Positions 15,897 through 25,150 of a DNA stretch of 37,213 nucleotides are shown here, one piece after another. The position numbers and the translations under genes were made by a program. Position 1 is the stretch's first letter. Each line of letters starts with the position of its first letter. The DNA is from Candidatus Omnitrophota bacterium (lineage in GTDB: Bacteria; Omnitrophota; Gorgyraeia; Duberdicusellales; 4484-171), in assembly GCA_024231025.1 (NCBI GenBank), contig JAAEQW010000274.1, forward strand, positions 65,615-102,827, written 5' to 3'. Under the pieces are notes generated by a model. The model ran no database searches, was not told the DNA's origin, and saw nothing but the letters and a program-made list of their open reading frames with translations.

Positions 15897-15999
15897 CCCC
15901 GCAAAGACTTACTTTGCGGGATCACCCTGAATAGAAAATTTCGGTTGTTGAGAGTCGCTGCGCACCATCCTTCGTTTTGTTTACCCATCATAAGATAGG

Positions 16000-16077
16000 T
16001 GGTGGGCGATACAGGAGTCGAACCTGTGACTTCCTCCTTGTAAGGGAGGCGCTCTAAACCAGCTGAGCTAATCGCCC
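16000..16077 (-). tRNA. tRNA-Val (anticodon TAC)
   Basis: Acceptor stem GGGCGAT/ATCGCCC, D-arm GCTC...GAGC, anticodon stem CCTCC/GGAGG with loop CTTACAA (anticodon TAC, reads GTA and probably all GTN codons), and T-arm ACAGG TTCGAAC CCTGT. The 3' CCA is encoded (16002-16000). The following minus-strand gene is the 160-aa membrane protein before thrS. Confidence 0.97.
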
Positions 16078-16139
16078 AAAAATATTTCTTATCAAATTAA
16101 GTTTTTAAAAATACTATTCGCAATCTGATTGACCCATAC

Positions 16140-16168
16140 ATTATACTGGAAATATAAGAATTTACCAA
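16140..16168 (-). promoter_or_regulatory. Candidate sigma70 promoter for tRNA-Val and the thrS cluster
   Basis: On the minus strand: TTGGTA (16168-16163), 17-bp spacer, TATAAT (16145-16140). It lies in the 119-bp gap between the V-ATPase K gene and tRNA-Val, giving a leader of about 55 nt before the tRNA. Confidence 0.55.
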
Positions 16169-16196
16169 AATTTTCGCATTAATCAAGCTTTTTTTC

Positions 16197-16643
16197 TTAA
16201 GCCTTAGGAATGGCCATTAAACAAAACACCATCACTAAAAGTGCTACTGATTCGATTATGCCTAAAATTGCTATATATTTTCCAACACCTTCCCCTGTTT
16301 CGGCTAAAGCATCACAGGCTCGTGCCGCCGCTTTACCTTGCATATAGGCGCTAGTCCCCATTGCAATGCCCGCTACAAGGCCCATAAGAGCCAACGCCGA
16401 ATAGTTACTCCAATCGGAAACAATTGGTGCATTTTTCAAAGCGTTTCGTAAAACCATGCCGTACAGCGTTTGAGAAAGGGGGAACCCGCTAAACAAAATT
16501 AACTGAAAAGGCGGGTTTTTCTTCTGTGAAAAGCACTTTTTCATCGCGCCAATTGCCGCCATACCCGCGACTCCCGTACCAAAAGCTGACCCCATTGCTG
16601 CAAAAGTTAAAGAAAGATTCATATCACCTAAGCCTTGTATCAT
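16197..16643 (-). CDS. ntpK: V-type ATP synthase subunit K (proteolipid), Na+-type ligands
   Basis: 148 aa, four transmembrane helices from two fused hairpins; forms the rotor ring of the membrane sector. The first half has FPLSQTLYG and the second YMQGKAAA and GIIESVALL. By alignment with Enterococcus hirae NtpK, whose Na+ ligands include L61, T64, Q65, Q110 and E139, this protein has F54, S57, Q58, Q102 and E131. The carboxylate sits only in the last helix, as in fused V-type rings. The Gln-Gln-Glu set suggests Na+ rather than H+ coupling; this is an inference. Last gene of the operon. Confidence 0.92.
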   Translation of the reverse strand: MIQGLGDMNLSLTFAAMGSAFGTGVAGMAAIGAMKKCFSQKKNPPFQLILFSGFPLSQTLYGMVLRNALKNAPIVSDWSNYSALALMGLVAGIAMGTSAYMQGKAAARACDALAETGEGVGKYIAILGIIESVALLVMVFCLMAIPKA

Positions 16644-16655
16644 TTTGCCTCCTCT

Positions 16656-18452
16656 TTATTCCTTAAATGGTTTATACGCTATTCCTGTCCACTCCATCCC
16701 TAAATGACTAGAAAATTCAAGTAAATTAAGACGTACACCGTGCACTAGAACACCCATCATCGCCAATGCTATATTAATCGCATGCCCAACAAACAAAATT
16801 ATACTTACCAAAAAACCTTTGAGTATAACATTAGATGCAATCCCTGAAGCTTCTTTCGCCATGCCATTGACGCTTACCGCCATAGCTACAGTAGCAAAAC
16901 CTACAGCAAAAATTCTCAAATAAGACATAACATCAGAAAATGATGCGATTATGTTTAAGGGTAAATCACTTAGGGTTGCTCCTATTCCCTTTATAAAACC
17001 CTTATGAATGCTGCTAAAAAGCAACGCTAGAATAAATCCGCTCATTAACAACATATTAGCTGCCGCAGGCAGCGTCTTATTTAAAACAAACATCTCACAA
17101 TAGTAGTATAATCCCCAAACAATACACATCCAGCCTATTTGCGCCAAAGCTCTTAAACTGTTTAAGCTTCTGGAAATAACCATTAAATGGGCCACTGTCA
17201 AATGCACTGCACCAAGAAGAAAACATAGGTGGACAATGAAGCTCTGGTTATCTCTTGGGCTAAAAGTTGCAATCGCAGGAATTGTTAGTTTAGAAAATAA
17301 AGAAAATTGCGCTATTCTTTCAGCACCAAACCAAGTTCCGGTAACTGCTCCCCAAAAAATAGTCGCCCCGCTCAAAAGATAAAATAGATAACACACCTGT
17401 CTAGGCAATTTTGGAATTTTCCTATGCATAAAAACCACCGCAAAAAGAAACAAAAAACCGTATCCTGCGTCCCCTATCAACATTGCCACAAATATTGTAA
17501 AAAAAAGAAGAAACCAAAAACTTATATCAAACTCCTGGTACCCAGGAATTGTTCCCATTAATCTAAATACTGGATTTATTATTTTTATCCACTTTGGTGT
17601 TTTAATCAAAGTAGGTGTTTTTTCATAATCGTCCGGCTCTTGAAAGAGATAGCCCCATCTTTCTTTTTTCGCAACTTCCTTAAGCGCTTCTAAAGAATCC
17701 TGTGGGCAATAGCCTCCAACGCAGCAAAATCCTTCTCTACGCTCGGCGCCAAAACGCGCCTGGTAAAATTCCTTTCTTTTAGAAAGCTCCTCTTTTAGTT
17801 TTATGAAGGCATTTTTATAAATTAGCAAACTTTTTAACTTATCATTAATTCGGCGCAAATTCGCTTTAGTAGTGATAATTTTACTTTCAACTGAGTGCCG
17901 CTTTCGCTGCGGCGCCATAACTTCTTGCAACTCTAAGGCTTCCTCCTGAGATCTAGAAACTAAAACAACGCGCAAAGTTGCTTTGTCCCTACCGATAATA
18001 TAAATAATCTTGTCTTTTGGCAATTTCTTAAACAAGCTTTTCGGACAATTATAAAGTTTTATAAATACTTCCCCCGCAATAAGTTCTGACAAAGATGTTT
18101 TTGACACATTCCCCCAACACTCAAACCAATGCAACTCTTTAACAAGCGCGTTGAGATTTTGTTTATGATCTTGTTGCCTTGCGTGCAGTTCTATTATTTT
18201 TTTAGCAGAAGAGAAAAGTTTTTCTTTGTCTAAATTTTTCTGTTTTGGCTGTTTATCACTTTTCGTTGTCGAAAATATGTTTAGTGCTTTTTCGATATGA
18301 GCAATTCTGCGTTCAATAGCCGTAATCCCATCAGCTAACGGCTCATGCGTATGCGCTAAATGCACAACGCCCATTTTTTGCAAAAGCTCTAGCGCCCTCA
18401 CAAAATAATTAGCTGCAACCATAAAGGTTACTTTTTTCATTTTTACAATCAT
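16656..18452 (-). CDS. ntpI: V-type ATP synthase subunit I (a-subunit-like stator)
   Basis: 598 aa. The N-terminal ~300 residues are cytoplasmic with long coiled coils; the C-terminal half carries seven to eight membrane helices starting at FDISFWFLLFFTIFVAMLIGDAGYG. The conserved essential arginine is visible near the end in LVHGVRLNLLEF (R574), where it faces the K-ring glutamate. Overlaps subunit D by 4 bp and is followed 12 bp later by K. Confidence 0.94.
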   Translation of the reverse strand: MIVKMKKVTFMVAANYFVRALELLQKMGVVHLAHTHEPLADGITAIERRIAHIEKALNIFSTTKSDKQPKQKNLDKEKLFSSAKKIIELHARQQDHKQNLNALVKELHWFECWGNVSKTSLSELIAGEVFIKLYNCPKSLFKKLPKDKIIYIIGRDKATLRVVLVSRSQEEALELQEVMAPQRKRHSVESKIITTKANLRRINDKLKSLLIYKNAFIKLKEELSKRKEFYQARFGAERREGFCCVGGYCPQDSLEALKEVAKKERWGYLFQEPDDYEKTPTLIKTPKWIKIINPVFRLMGTIPGYQEFDISFWFLLFFTIFVAMLIGDAGYGFLFLFAVVFMHRKIPKLPRQVCYLFYLLSGATIFWGAVTGTWFGAERIAQFSLFSKLTIPAIATFSPRDNQSFIVHLCFLLGAVHLTVAHLMVISRSLNSLRALAQIGWMCIVWGLYYYCEMFVLNKTLPAAANMLLMSGFILALLFSSIHKGFIKGIGATLSDLPLNIIASFSDVMSYLRIFAVGFATVAMAVSVNGMAKEASGIASNVILKGFLVSIILFVGHAINIALAMMGVLVHGVRLNLLEFSSHLGMEWTGIAYKPFKE

Positions 18453-19054
18453 GCTAGATTCTTTCTTTTCTCTATTTTTGCCTTAGCAATTTTTCCTCTA
18501 ACAACTTCAGCGGTTCGCAAATCTCCTAAATAAATATGAATGGTTCTGATATTCTCTTTTGTTTTTGGGATTTTAACCTTTTCAAAAAGGTTTACTCTTT
18601 GAGTCACTACCTGCAGTTCATTACGTAAAGTTTCTAGCTGTCGGTGGCCGATCTCAAGCTCTGCTTTTGAGATTATCATCTCCTTTATCGCCTCGATTCC
18701 TTCATCCACCCACAATGGTGTCAAAAAGAGATCATATTTTTTTGGCGCAAAGAGCACTTCTGCAAAAATTGGAATATCAATACCAGCAATATTACCTTCT
18801 TCTATTTTTACTTCCCAGGGCCCTATAAGCTCTTCTATTCCTACACTTTCGGCAAAAACATCGACCCAAACCGTGATTTCATTTCTGAGTTTTTCTACCT
18901 TACTTCGCAGGTCCTCTATTGCCCGCTGAACCTTACTTATTTCTAACTGCAATTGCTTTTTTTTAAGTTGCAGCATCGGAAGGTAACGTCGAAATCTTTT
19001 AAGGGCCTCTTTTTGTTTCTTAGCTTCGCTTTTGGTTAGTTTAATTTTAGGCAT
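18449..19054 (-). CDS. ntpD: V-type ATP synthase subunit D (central stalk)
   Basis: 201 aa, mainly two long helices that form the rotor shaft. It starts [20 protein letters not shown], a typical D-subunit N-terminus, and has a long C-terminal coiled coil ([21 protein letters not shown]). Overlaps subunit B by 8 bp and subunit I by 4 bp. Confidence 0.93.
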   Translation of the reverse strand: MPKIKLTKSEAKKQKEALKRFRRYLPMLQLKKKQLQLEISKVQRAIEDLRSKVEKLRNEITVWVDVFAESVGIEELIGPWEVKIEEGNIAGIDIPIFAEVLFAPKKYDLFLTPLWVDEGIEAIKEMIISKAELEIGHRQLETLRNELQVVTQRVNLFEKVKIPKTKENIRTIHIYLGDLRTAEVVRGKIAKAKIEKRKNLA

Positions 19055-20372
19055 GTTTATTTTCTGTTTCGGCAGTTATATCTTTTGGCCAAAACTCTTC
19101 AATCAAATCACTTTTAAAACTTGTCTCTTGCGCCTTAAAGCACTGTGCTAAAATTTCCCATCCCTTATCTAAAGCACTCTCTAGGGCAATATTTACCGAG
19201 AGATCCATCATTTGCGATTCAAACAACTCTCCATATTTAAGCAATTTTTTATCCCAATTGCTCATGCGAAAACCCATTGCTCTTTTTTCTTCGGTCTCTT
19301 TATATTGAGCATAAAGCTGTATCATCCCGTCCATTATTGCCCGATGGTCCTTGCGCGTTTTATCATTAACTTGCTGTTTTAAACGACTCAACGAACCAAA
19401 CGGCTCAATCCGTCCTCCTTTTAAGTAAAATTGCCCTTCGGTGATATAGCCGGTGTTGTCCGGTACAGGATGAGTTACATCGTCACCAGGCATTGTGGTT
19501 ACCGCCAATACCGTTATCGACCCCGCGCCTTGGAAATCTACTGCTTTTTCATAACGAGCAGCCAACTGGCTATAAAGATCGCCGGGATAACCACGATTCG
19601 AAGGCACCTGCTCCATCGTAATCGCAATCTCTTTCAACGCATCAGAAAAATTTGTCATATCAGTAAGAAGCACTAAAACATCCTTGCCGGAAAGGGCAAA
19701 CTTTTCAGCAACTGCTAAGCTTAAATCTGGAACCATCAACCCTTCTACAATTGGATCAGCCGCGGTGTGAACAAAAAATATTGACCGCCCTAATGCGCCG
19801 CCGGCATCTAGAGTGTCTTTGAAAAACATATATTGATCGTACTTAAGACCGATCCCACCCAAAATAATCATGTCCACTTCGGCCTGCAAAGCAATCCGCG
19901 CTAAAAGTTCATTGTAGGGTTCACCGGATACAGAAAAAATTGGCAGCTTTTGCGAAACAACCAAAGAATTAAATACATCAATCATTGGAATGTTGGTTCT
20001 GACTATTCGTTGAGGAATAATTCTTTTTGCCGGATTCACCGAGGGACCAGAAATTTCAATAAGATTTTCGGCTAAAGACGGTCCTTTGTCTCGAGGCTGT
20101 CCGCTTCCATCAAAAATTCTACCAACCATGTTTGGCGAAAAACTAACCCGCATCGGATGTCCTAAAAATCTTACTTCATCATTAGTTGAAATCCCCCTAC
20201 TACCCGAAAAAACCTGCAAAGATACAATATCTCCTTCAAGCTTTATAACCTGAGCTAAAGAGACTCCATAAGATGTTTTTACCTGGGCAAGCTCTTCATA
20301 AGTTACGCCTTTGGCCCGAACAGTAATAACATTGCCAACAATGCTAAGTATTTTGTTGTGGACTTTTCTCAT
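19047..20372 (-). CDS. ntpB: V-type ATP synthase subunit B (non-catalytic)
   Basis: 441 aa. It resembles the A subunit but has the degenerate nucleotide site typical of [19 protein letters not shown] (~146-163) replaces a P-loop. [43 protein letters not shown] and [16 protein letters not shown] are well conserved. It starts 8 bp after subunit A with no gene between. Confidence 0.96.
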   Translation of the reverse strand: MRKVHNKILSIVGNVITVRAKGVTYEELAQVKTSYGVSLAQVIKLEGDIVSLQVFSGSRGISTNDEVRFLGHPMRVSFSPNMVGRIFDGSGQPRDKGPSLAENLIEISGPSVNPAKRIIPQRIVRTNIPMIDVFNSLVVSQKLPIFSVSGEPYNELLARIALQAEVDMIILGGIGLKYDQYMFFKDTLDAGGALGRSIFFVHTAADPIVEGLMVPDLSLAVAEKFALSGKDVLVLLTDMTNFSDALKEIAITMEQVPSNRGYPGDLYSQLAARYEKAVDFQGAGSITVLAVTTMPGDDVTHPVPDNTGYITEGQFYLKGGRIEPFGSLSRLKQQVNDKTRKDHRAIMDGMIQLYAQYKETEEKRAMGFRMSNWDKKLLKYGELFESQMMDLSVNIALESALDKGWEILAQCFKAQETSFKSDLIEEFWPKDITAETENKHA

Positions 20373-20379
20373 TTATTTA

Positions 20380-22101
20380 TTAATCCTTTTTTAGAAAAGA
20401 ATCTATTTTTGCTTCTTGTTTTTTAAAATCCTCTGATTCCCGCTGTTTATAATTAAAATCGATGAGCATTTGCCTTAGCTCATAAAAAGATTGCCGCGCT
20501 TGATCTTTCCTTTCAAAAGAAAAATCGATCTCCAAAATCGATACAACCTTGGCAAAAACATATTCTTGCCTTTCTTTGTCGGTTGCTGCATCCACTTTAT
20601 CAAAAGCATTTTGTTGTAAATAAACACTGTCTAGAAGTTCTTTCTTTAAATAGACCATAAAATCTTCGATAGATGTTCCTTCTTCGCCAACAACTTTCAT
20701 CATCTGATGCACTTCATTACCTTTAAGTAATATTTTTTTTGCTTTTGCGATCATTTTTTGAGAGATAGCGCTCTTATAGCGCGACCAGCTTTCTAGCGGA
20801 TCAATAGAAGGAAATCGTCTGGCGTTTGCGCGTTCACGCGAAAGACCATGAAAAGCTCCAACTACTTTTAGCGTTGCCTGGGTTACCGGTTCTTCGAAAT
20901 TTCCTCCTGCGGGGCTTACTGTTCCTCCAATAGTTAAGCTTCCTTGTTTTTTAAAATTAAGCTCAACCACTCCGGCTCTCTCATAGAACTCAGCAATGCG
21001 CGATTCAAGATAAGCAGGGTAGGCTTCTTCACCCGGAATTTCTTCCAGACGTCCTGACACTTCTCGCATTGCCTGCGCCCACCGAGAAGTAGAATCGGCT
21101 AAAAGCAAAACATCTAACCCCATCTGTCGATAGTACTCGCCCAACGTTGCTGCGGTATAAACTGAGGCCTCCCTTGCCGCAACTGGCATTGAAGAGGTGT
21201 TGCAAATGATTATCGTTCTCTCCATCAGAGACTTGCCAGTTCTAGGATCAATAAGCTTGGGAAATTCTCGTAAGGTTTCGACAACCTCTCCGGCACGTTC
21301 GCCACAAGCGGCAACAATAACAATATCCACTTGTGCATAACGACTAATTATTTGCTGCAAAACTGTTTTACCGGCACCGAAAGGGCCAGGAATGCAATAG
21401 GTGCCTCCTTTAGCTATCGGAAAAAGCGTATCGATAATTCTAACTTTTGTTATCATTGCCTCTTTAGGCATCATTCTTTGTCGATATGCTTTAATTGGCA
21501 CTTTTATCGGCCAATCAAAAACCATCGTAAGTTCAATTATTTTGCCATTGGCGTCTTTAATCGCGGCTATTTTATCGGATGCTGCATACTCACCTTTCTC
21601 TTTCACCCATTCAACGTGATACTCACCTTCGTAGTTAAATGGAACCATAATCAAATGTTCAAAAAGTGTTTCCCGGACAGAAGCTAAAGGCACCCCTTTG
21701 GTAACCTTATCACCAGCTTTTACTTTTGGTGTAAATTTCCACCGCCAATTTAAATCCAAACCGTCAGCGATTATTCCGCGCGGCAAAAAGAAACCGTGTT
21801 TCTCGGCCAACAGCGGCAAAGGGTTCTGTAAACCATCATAAACTCTCCCCAGAAGGCCTGGTCCTAATTGGACTGAAAGCATCTGATTAGAAAATTCAAC
21901 GATATCTCCGACTTTCAGGCCTTTTGTGTTTTCAAAAACCTGCATGCTAGCAATATTGCCCCGTATTCGAATCACCTCCGCCTTAAGGCGTTGCTGGCCA
22001 GTTAAGACATAGCCCACTTCGTTTTGGATGATATCGCAATCAAGCTCAACCAGCAAAAGATTGCCATGGATCGCTAAAACTTTTCCTGTTCTTTTACTCA
22101 T
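20380..22101 (-). CDS. ntpA: V-type ATP synthase subunit A (catalytic)
   Basis: 573 aa. The catalytic ATPase of the V1 head. Walker A is GPFGAGKT (239-246); the non-homologous insert specific to A subunits is visible at WKFTPKVKAGDKVTKGVPLA (~121-140); the Walker B region VLLLADSTSRWAQAMREVSGRLEEIPGEEAYPAYL is intact. The family is typically 580-590 aa. The start overlaps the stop of the DUF2764 gene by 4 bp (ATGA). Confidence 0.97.
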   Translation of the reverse strand: MSKRTGKVLAIHGNLLLVELDCDIIQNEVGYVLTGQQRLKAEVIRIRGNIASMQVFENTKGLKVGDIVEFSNQMLSVQLGPGLLGRVYDGLQNPLPLLAEKHGFFLPRGIIADGLDLNWRWKFTPKVKAGDKVTKGVPLASVRETLFEHLIMVPFNYEGEYHVEWVKEKGEYAASDKIAAIKDANGKIIELTMVFDWPIKVPIKAYRQRMMPKEAMITKVRIIDTLFPIAKGGTYCIPGPFGAGKTVLQQIISRYAQVDIVIVAACGERAGEVVETLREFPKLIDPRTGKSLMERTIIICNTSSMPVAAREASVYTAATLGEYYRQMGLDVLLLADSTSRWAQAMREVSGRLEEIPGEEAYPAYLESRIAEFYERAGVVELNFKKQGSLTIGGTVSPAGGNFEEPVTQATLKVVGAFHGLSRERANARRFPSIDPLESWSRYKSAISQKMIAKAKKILLKGNEVHQMMKVVGEEGTSIEDFMVYLKKELLDSVYLQQNAFDKVDAATDKERQEYVFAKVVSILEIDFSFERKDQARQSFYELRQMLIDFNYKQRESEDFKKQEAKIDSFLKKD

Positions 22102-22553
22102 AACTTAATCTCGCACAACGCATCAAAAACCATTAGCCCTTTTTCTTTGTTAAATGTAAATAGTCTTTCTAAAACTTGTATCTTTAAAAAATATGCGATT
22201 ATGAATTCTGTGTCAAAATTATGCATAGCACTTATATTTTCCAAAAATTGCCAACGCCTTAAAAGCAATTTTTTTTCTGTTTCTAGTGGGTTTTCCTTTG
22301 TTGTCTCTTTCTGTTTGCGCAACGAAACTATTTCTTTACGCAAATTATATTCAAACGTTTTATACTCTAACAACACCCCTCTCTCTTGCTCATTTACCAC
22401 AAAATTGTTAAGAGAAACTCCCGAGAGAATAGCATATTCTTTTTCACTTAACCATTTTTTAGCTTCTTGCAAAAAAAATACGCTAGTTACCCGTGGTTGT
22501 TGACCAAAATTAAGCTGAGGCATTTGTGCGATCAGATAATAGTAACTACTCAT
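22098..22553 (-). CDS. DUF2764-like protein of V-ATPase operons, short
   Basis: 151 aa, starting MSSYYYLIAQMPQL, the usual beginning of DUF2764 proteins encoded between subunits E and A in spirochaetes, chlamydiae and Bacteroidetes. Those are mostly longer (over 200 aa), so this is a compact version. The rest is helical with FLENISAMHNFDTEFIIAYFLKIQVLERL. It occupies the place where archaeal operons carry subunit C, and no separate C, F or G gene exists here, so a stalk role is plausible but unproven. It overlaps subunit E by 8 bp. Confidence 0.72.
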   Translation of the reverse strand: MSSYYYLIAQMPQLNFGQQPRVTSVFFLQEAKKWLSEKEYAILSGVSLNNFVVNEQERGVLLEYKTFEYNLRKEIVSLRKQKETTKENPLETEKKLLLRRWQFLENISAMHNFDTEFIIAYFLKIQVLERLFTFNKEKGLMVFDALCEIKL

Positions 22554-23148
22554 TAGTGCTTAAAATATCCTGCAAGGCTGGATTCAAAAACTCTTTAAGC
22601 GCCTCTAATATGCTTTCATCGCTAAAATCATAAACAACCTCTTCTCCTTCGGTCTTGATTTTGAACCCTTTATCTAAATCAGCGGCCTTTATATCAATTC
22701 CGTTTTTGGCTTCTTTCTTTAAAAGCGGGGCGATCATTTCTTTTAGTTTAGCTTTATCTTTTTCGCTTACTAAGATTTGGAGATCTTGCTTCTGATTCTT
22801 CGTCCATTTGTCAACCACTCCCTTTATGAGTTCTTTCAAAAATTCCGGAGTTAGCGCTTCTGCTATTTGCTGTTTAAAAATCTTATCTGCTATTCTCGTC
22901 AGCTCTTCTTTCACATTTAAAACAGTATCTCGAGCAGCTTGGTTAACGCTGATTTGCGAATTTTTCTGAAATTTATCCGCAGATATCTTTGCGTCATTAA
23001 TTACTTTTTCTGCATCCTTGTTTGACTTCTCAAGGAGATCTTCGGCTTGCTTTTCTGCCCTTTTTAAAATCTGGTCGGCCTCTTGCTTTGCTCGATCGAC
23101 TCCCTCTTCTTTGATTTTAGCAATTAAGTCTTCTAATTGTGCGTCCAC
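22546..23148 (-). CDS. ntpE: V-type ATP synthase subunit E (peripheral stalk)
   Basis: 200 aa: a long N-terminal coiled coil rich in Lys/Glu/Ala (~1-90, IKEEGVDRAKQEADQILKRA) and a C-terminal alpha/beta domain ending near FKIKTEGEEVVYDFSDESI. The start is a GTG at 23148 with AGGGAGG 6-7 nt upstream. First gene of the operon E-DUF2764-A-B-D-I-K. Confidence 0.88.
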   Translation of the reverse strand: MDAQLEDLIAKIKEEGVDRAKQEADQILKRAEKQAEDLLEKSNKDAEKVINDAKISADKFQKNSQISVNQAARDTVLNVKEELTRIADKIFKQQIAEALTPEFLKELIKGVVDKWTKNQKQDLQILVSEKDKAKLKEMIAPLLKKEAKNGIDIKAADLDKGFKIKTEGEEVVYDFSDESILEALKEFLNPALQDILSTNE

Positions 23149-23175
23149 GCTTTCCTCCCTGCTTATGTTTACTTC

Positions 23176-23203
23176 ATTTTAATCGCCTGGCTTCTTTTGT
23201 AAA
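23176..23203 (-). promoter_or_regulatory. Candidate promoter of the V-ATPase operon
   Basis: Minus strand: TTTACA (23203-23198), 16-bp spacer, TAAAAT (23181-23176); each hexamer is one base from consensus. It lies in the 79-bp gap between pyrF and ntpE and would give a ~20-nt leader before the ribosome site. Confidence 0.45.
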
Positions 23204-23227
23204 GAAAATTTAGCTTCAACAAAGCTT

Positions 23228-23893
23228 TCAGCTTTCTAAAACTATCTGTGCCGCCTTAAGGTAATCATTTTCTAAAACTATCGGCCGGCCGACTACAAAA
23301 TAATCTGCCTTGTTCTCTAAAGCGCTTTTAACCGTTGCGGCTCTTTTTTGGTCATCGGAAGTTTGTTTGGGCCGTATTCCGGGAGTAATCGTTAGAAGCC
23401 CTAAAGCTTCTTTTATTTGCTTTGCTTCCCATACGCTACAAACCACCCCGTCTACATCGCTTTGCTTGCCAATTCTAGCCAACTCCAAAACCTTTTCAAT
23501 CGATGCGTTAGTTGAAGTAAGCTCGGTTACACCAATAAGCAAAGGTGCTTTTTTGCTTTTCTCTTTTGCATAATCTGAAATTTTTTTCTTTAAAATTTCT
23601 AAAGCTTCACGCCCCGACTTCAAGTGCACCGTAAAAGCCCATACGTCTAAATCGACGAAATTTTTTGCGGTTTCGGCCATTGTGTTCGGTATATCATAAA
23701 GTTTAAAATCTAAGAAAATTTCTCCGCCTTGCTCTTTAACCCACTTTATTATTTCCGGTCCGAATTTAGTGTAGGCAACCAACCCAATTTTAAATTTTTT
23801 TACTTGGGGAGCTAATACCTCAATGACTTTTTTGATTTCGTCTTGCGATTTTAAATCTAGCGCCACAATTAATTTGCCCCATGCAAGATTCAT
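23228..23893 (-). CDS. pyrF: Orotidine 5'-phosphate decarboxylase
   Basis: 221 aa. Last step of UMP synthesis (OMP to UMP). Type 1 signature: IVALDLKSQDE at the start, the catalytic DxKxxD in FLDFKLYDIPNTMAETAKN, then VHLKSGREAL, LTITPGIRPKQTSDDQKR and ADYFVVGRPIV for phosphate binding. It begins directly after the pyrD stop. Confidence 0.95.
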   Translation of the reverse strand: MNLAWGKLIVALDLKSQDEIKKVIEVLAPQVKKFKIGLVAYTKFGPEIIKWVKEQGGEIFLDFKLYDIPNTMAETAKNFVDLDVWAFTVHLKSGREALEILKKKISDYAKEKSKKAPLLIGVTELTSTNASIEKVLELARIGKQSDVDGVVCSVWEAKQIKEALGLLTITPGIRPKQTSDDQKRAATVKSALENKADYFVVGRPIVLENDYLKAAQIVLES

Positions 23894-24793
23894 TTAAATT
23901 GCTCCTCTTATTGCTTCGATGCCGGTTATCTTTTTTCTTTTCATATAATTTTTTATTCCTTTAAGAACGCTTTGAGCGCTATTAGGATTAACTAAATTTA
24001 TCGTGCCTAGGCTCACCGCCGTTGCGCCGGCCAAAATAAATTCAATTGCATCAGATGCCGTTTCAATCCCACCACCACCGATAATTGGGATTTTTACATT
24101 TTGTGCCACTCTCCACACTCGATATAAACTCATTGGCTTTATCGCTCGGCCAGAGTACCCACCGTATCCATTTCCTAAAAAAGGTTTTTGAGTTTCAATG
24201 TTAATCGCCATAGAAAAAAATGTATTAACCATTGCTATCGCATCAGCCCCTGCTTTTTCAACCATTTTGGCAATTTTTACGATATCGGTTACCTCGGGAG
24301 TAATTTTTATAATTAACGGTTTTTTGGTAAGCTTGCGCAAGCTTTTTGTTATTTGATAAGTCGCTTTTTCATCTTGAGAAATCAATTTCTTTAATTGCAG
24401 ATTGGGACAAGAGAGATTTATCTCCAGCGCATGCACATCTTTTTTAGAACCCAGTGCTTTTACAATCGTTTTGTACTCGTTTATAGAAAATCCACCAACG
24501 CTTACAATGCATTTTGTTTTTAAGTTTTTGAGTTTTGGTAACTTCTCTTCAATAAACCCTTCCAAGCCGGGATTTTCCAAACCAACCGAATTTAAAACTC
24601 CTTCTCCGGATTCATAAATTCGCGGAGGCGGATTTCCTTCGCGAGAGTTTAGGGTTATTGTTTTTGTTGTGATTGCTCCAATTGAAGAAAAATCACAAAG
24701 CCCGATTAGCTCTTGGCCAAAACCAACAGTCCCCGAGGCACATACTATTGGGGTTAATAATTTAAATTTTGCTATTTTTGTTTCGATTTTCAT
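23894..24793 (-). CDS. pyrD: Dihydroorotate dehydrogenase, class 1B catalytic subunit
   Basis: 299 aa, FMN barrel oxidising dihydroorotate to orotate. It shows CASGTVGFGQE, NSVGLENPGLEGF, the active-site loop with Cys in EINLSCPN, ITPEVTDIVKIAK, and the FMN-phosphate segment GGGGIETASDAIEFILAGATAVSLGT. The cysteine makes it class 1; the form with NSVGLENPG is usually 1B, which needs a PyrK electron-transfer partner. No pyrK lies in this window. Its ATG overlaps the upstream TauE stop. Confidence 0.93.
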   Translation of the reverse strand: MKIETKIAKFKLLTPIVCASGTVGFGQELIGLCDFSSIGAITTKTITLNSREGNPPPRIYESGEGVLNSVGLENPGLEGFIEEKLPKLKNLKTKCIVSVGGFSINEYKTIVKALGSKKDVHALEINLSCPNLQLKKLISQDEKATYQITKSLRKLTKKPLIIKITPEVTDIVKIAKMVEKAGADAIAMVNTFFSMAINIETQKPFLGNGYGGYSGRAIKPMSLYRVWRVAQNVKIPIIGGGGIETASDAIEFILAGATAVSLGTINLVNPNSAQSVLKGIKNYMKRKKITGIEAIRGAI

Positions 24794-25146
24794 TTCCCAA
24801 ATATCATTTTTATCGATAAAATTAATAAAAGAGCTCCGAATGCCCTTTTTAAAACTATTTCCGGCAACTTATGAGCCAGATGTGCCCCTAAAAATCCTCC
24901 GATAAAAACCCCCAAGCACACAAAGACTGCCACCGACAAATTTACATTTCCTTGCTGATAATACTTAAGTGCGGCTAAAAGCCCTATTGGCGGAATCATT
25001 ATCGCAAGAGTAGTCCCTTGCGCTTGATGTTGGGTTAATCCTAAAATGTACATTAGTGACGGCACTAAAATGGCACCCCCGCCAATACCAAAAAACCCGC
25101 TAGCAATCCCCGCTACAAGGCCCAGTATTATCGAAATACCCCACAT
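24790..25146 (-). CDS. TauE/SafE-family permease, half-size
   Basis: 118 aa with about four transmembrane helices. The N-terminus (LGLVAGIASGFFGIGGGAILVP) is the TauE/SafE motif, followed by TQHQAQGTTLAIMIPPIG and GGFLGAHLAHKLPE. Full-length family members (~240-270 aa) repeat this unit twice, so this protein probably works as a dimer. The substrate is unknown (the family exports sulfite, sulfoacetate and other organic anions). It overlaps pyrD by 4 bp. Confidence 0.85.
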   Translation of the reverse strand: MWGISIILGLVAGIASGFFGIGGGAILVPSLMYILGLTQHQAQGTTLAIMIPPIGLLAALKYYQQGNVNLSVAVFVCLGVFIGGFLGAHLAHKLPEIVLKRAFGALLLILSIKMIFGK

Positions 25147-25150
25147 CCCT

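Noticed and set aside
15897..15999. Integrated mobile element
   Set aside because: Only 103 bp with no integrase or transposase; at most a scar.
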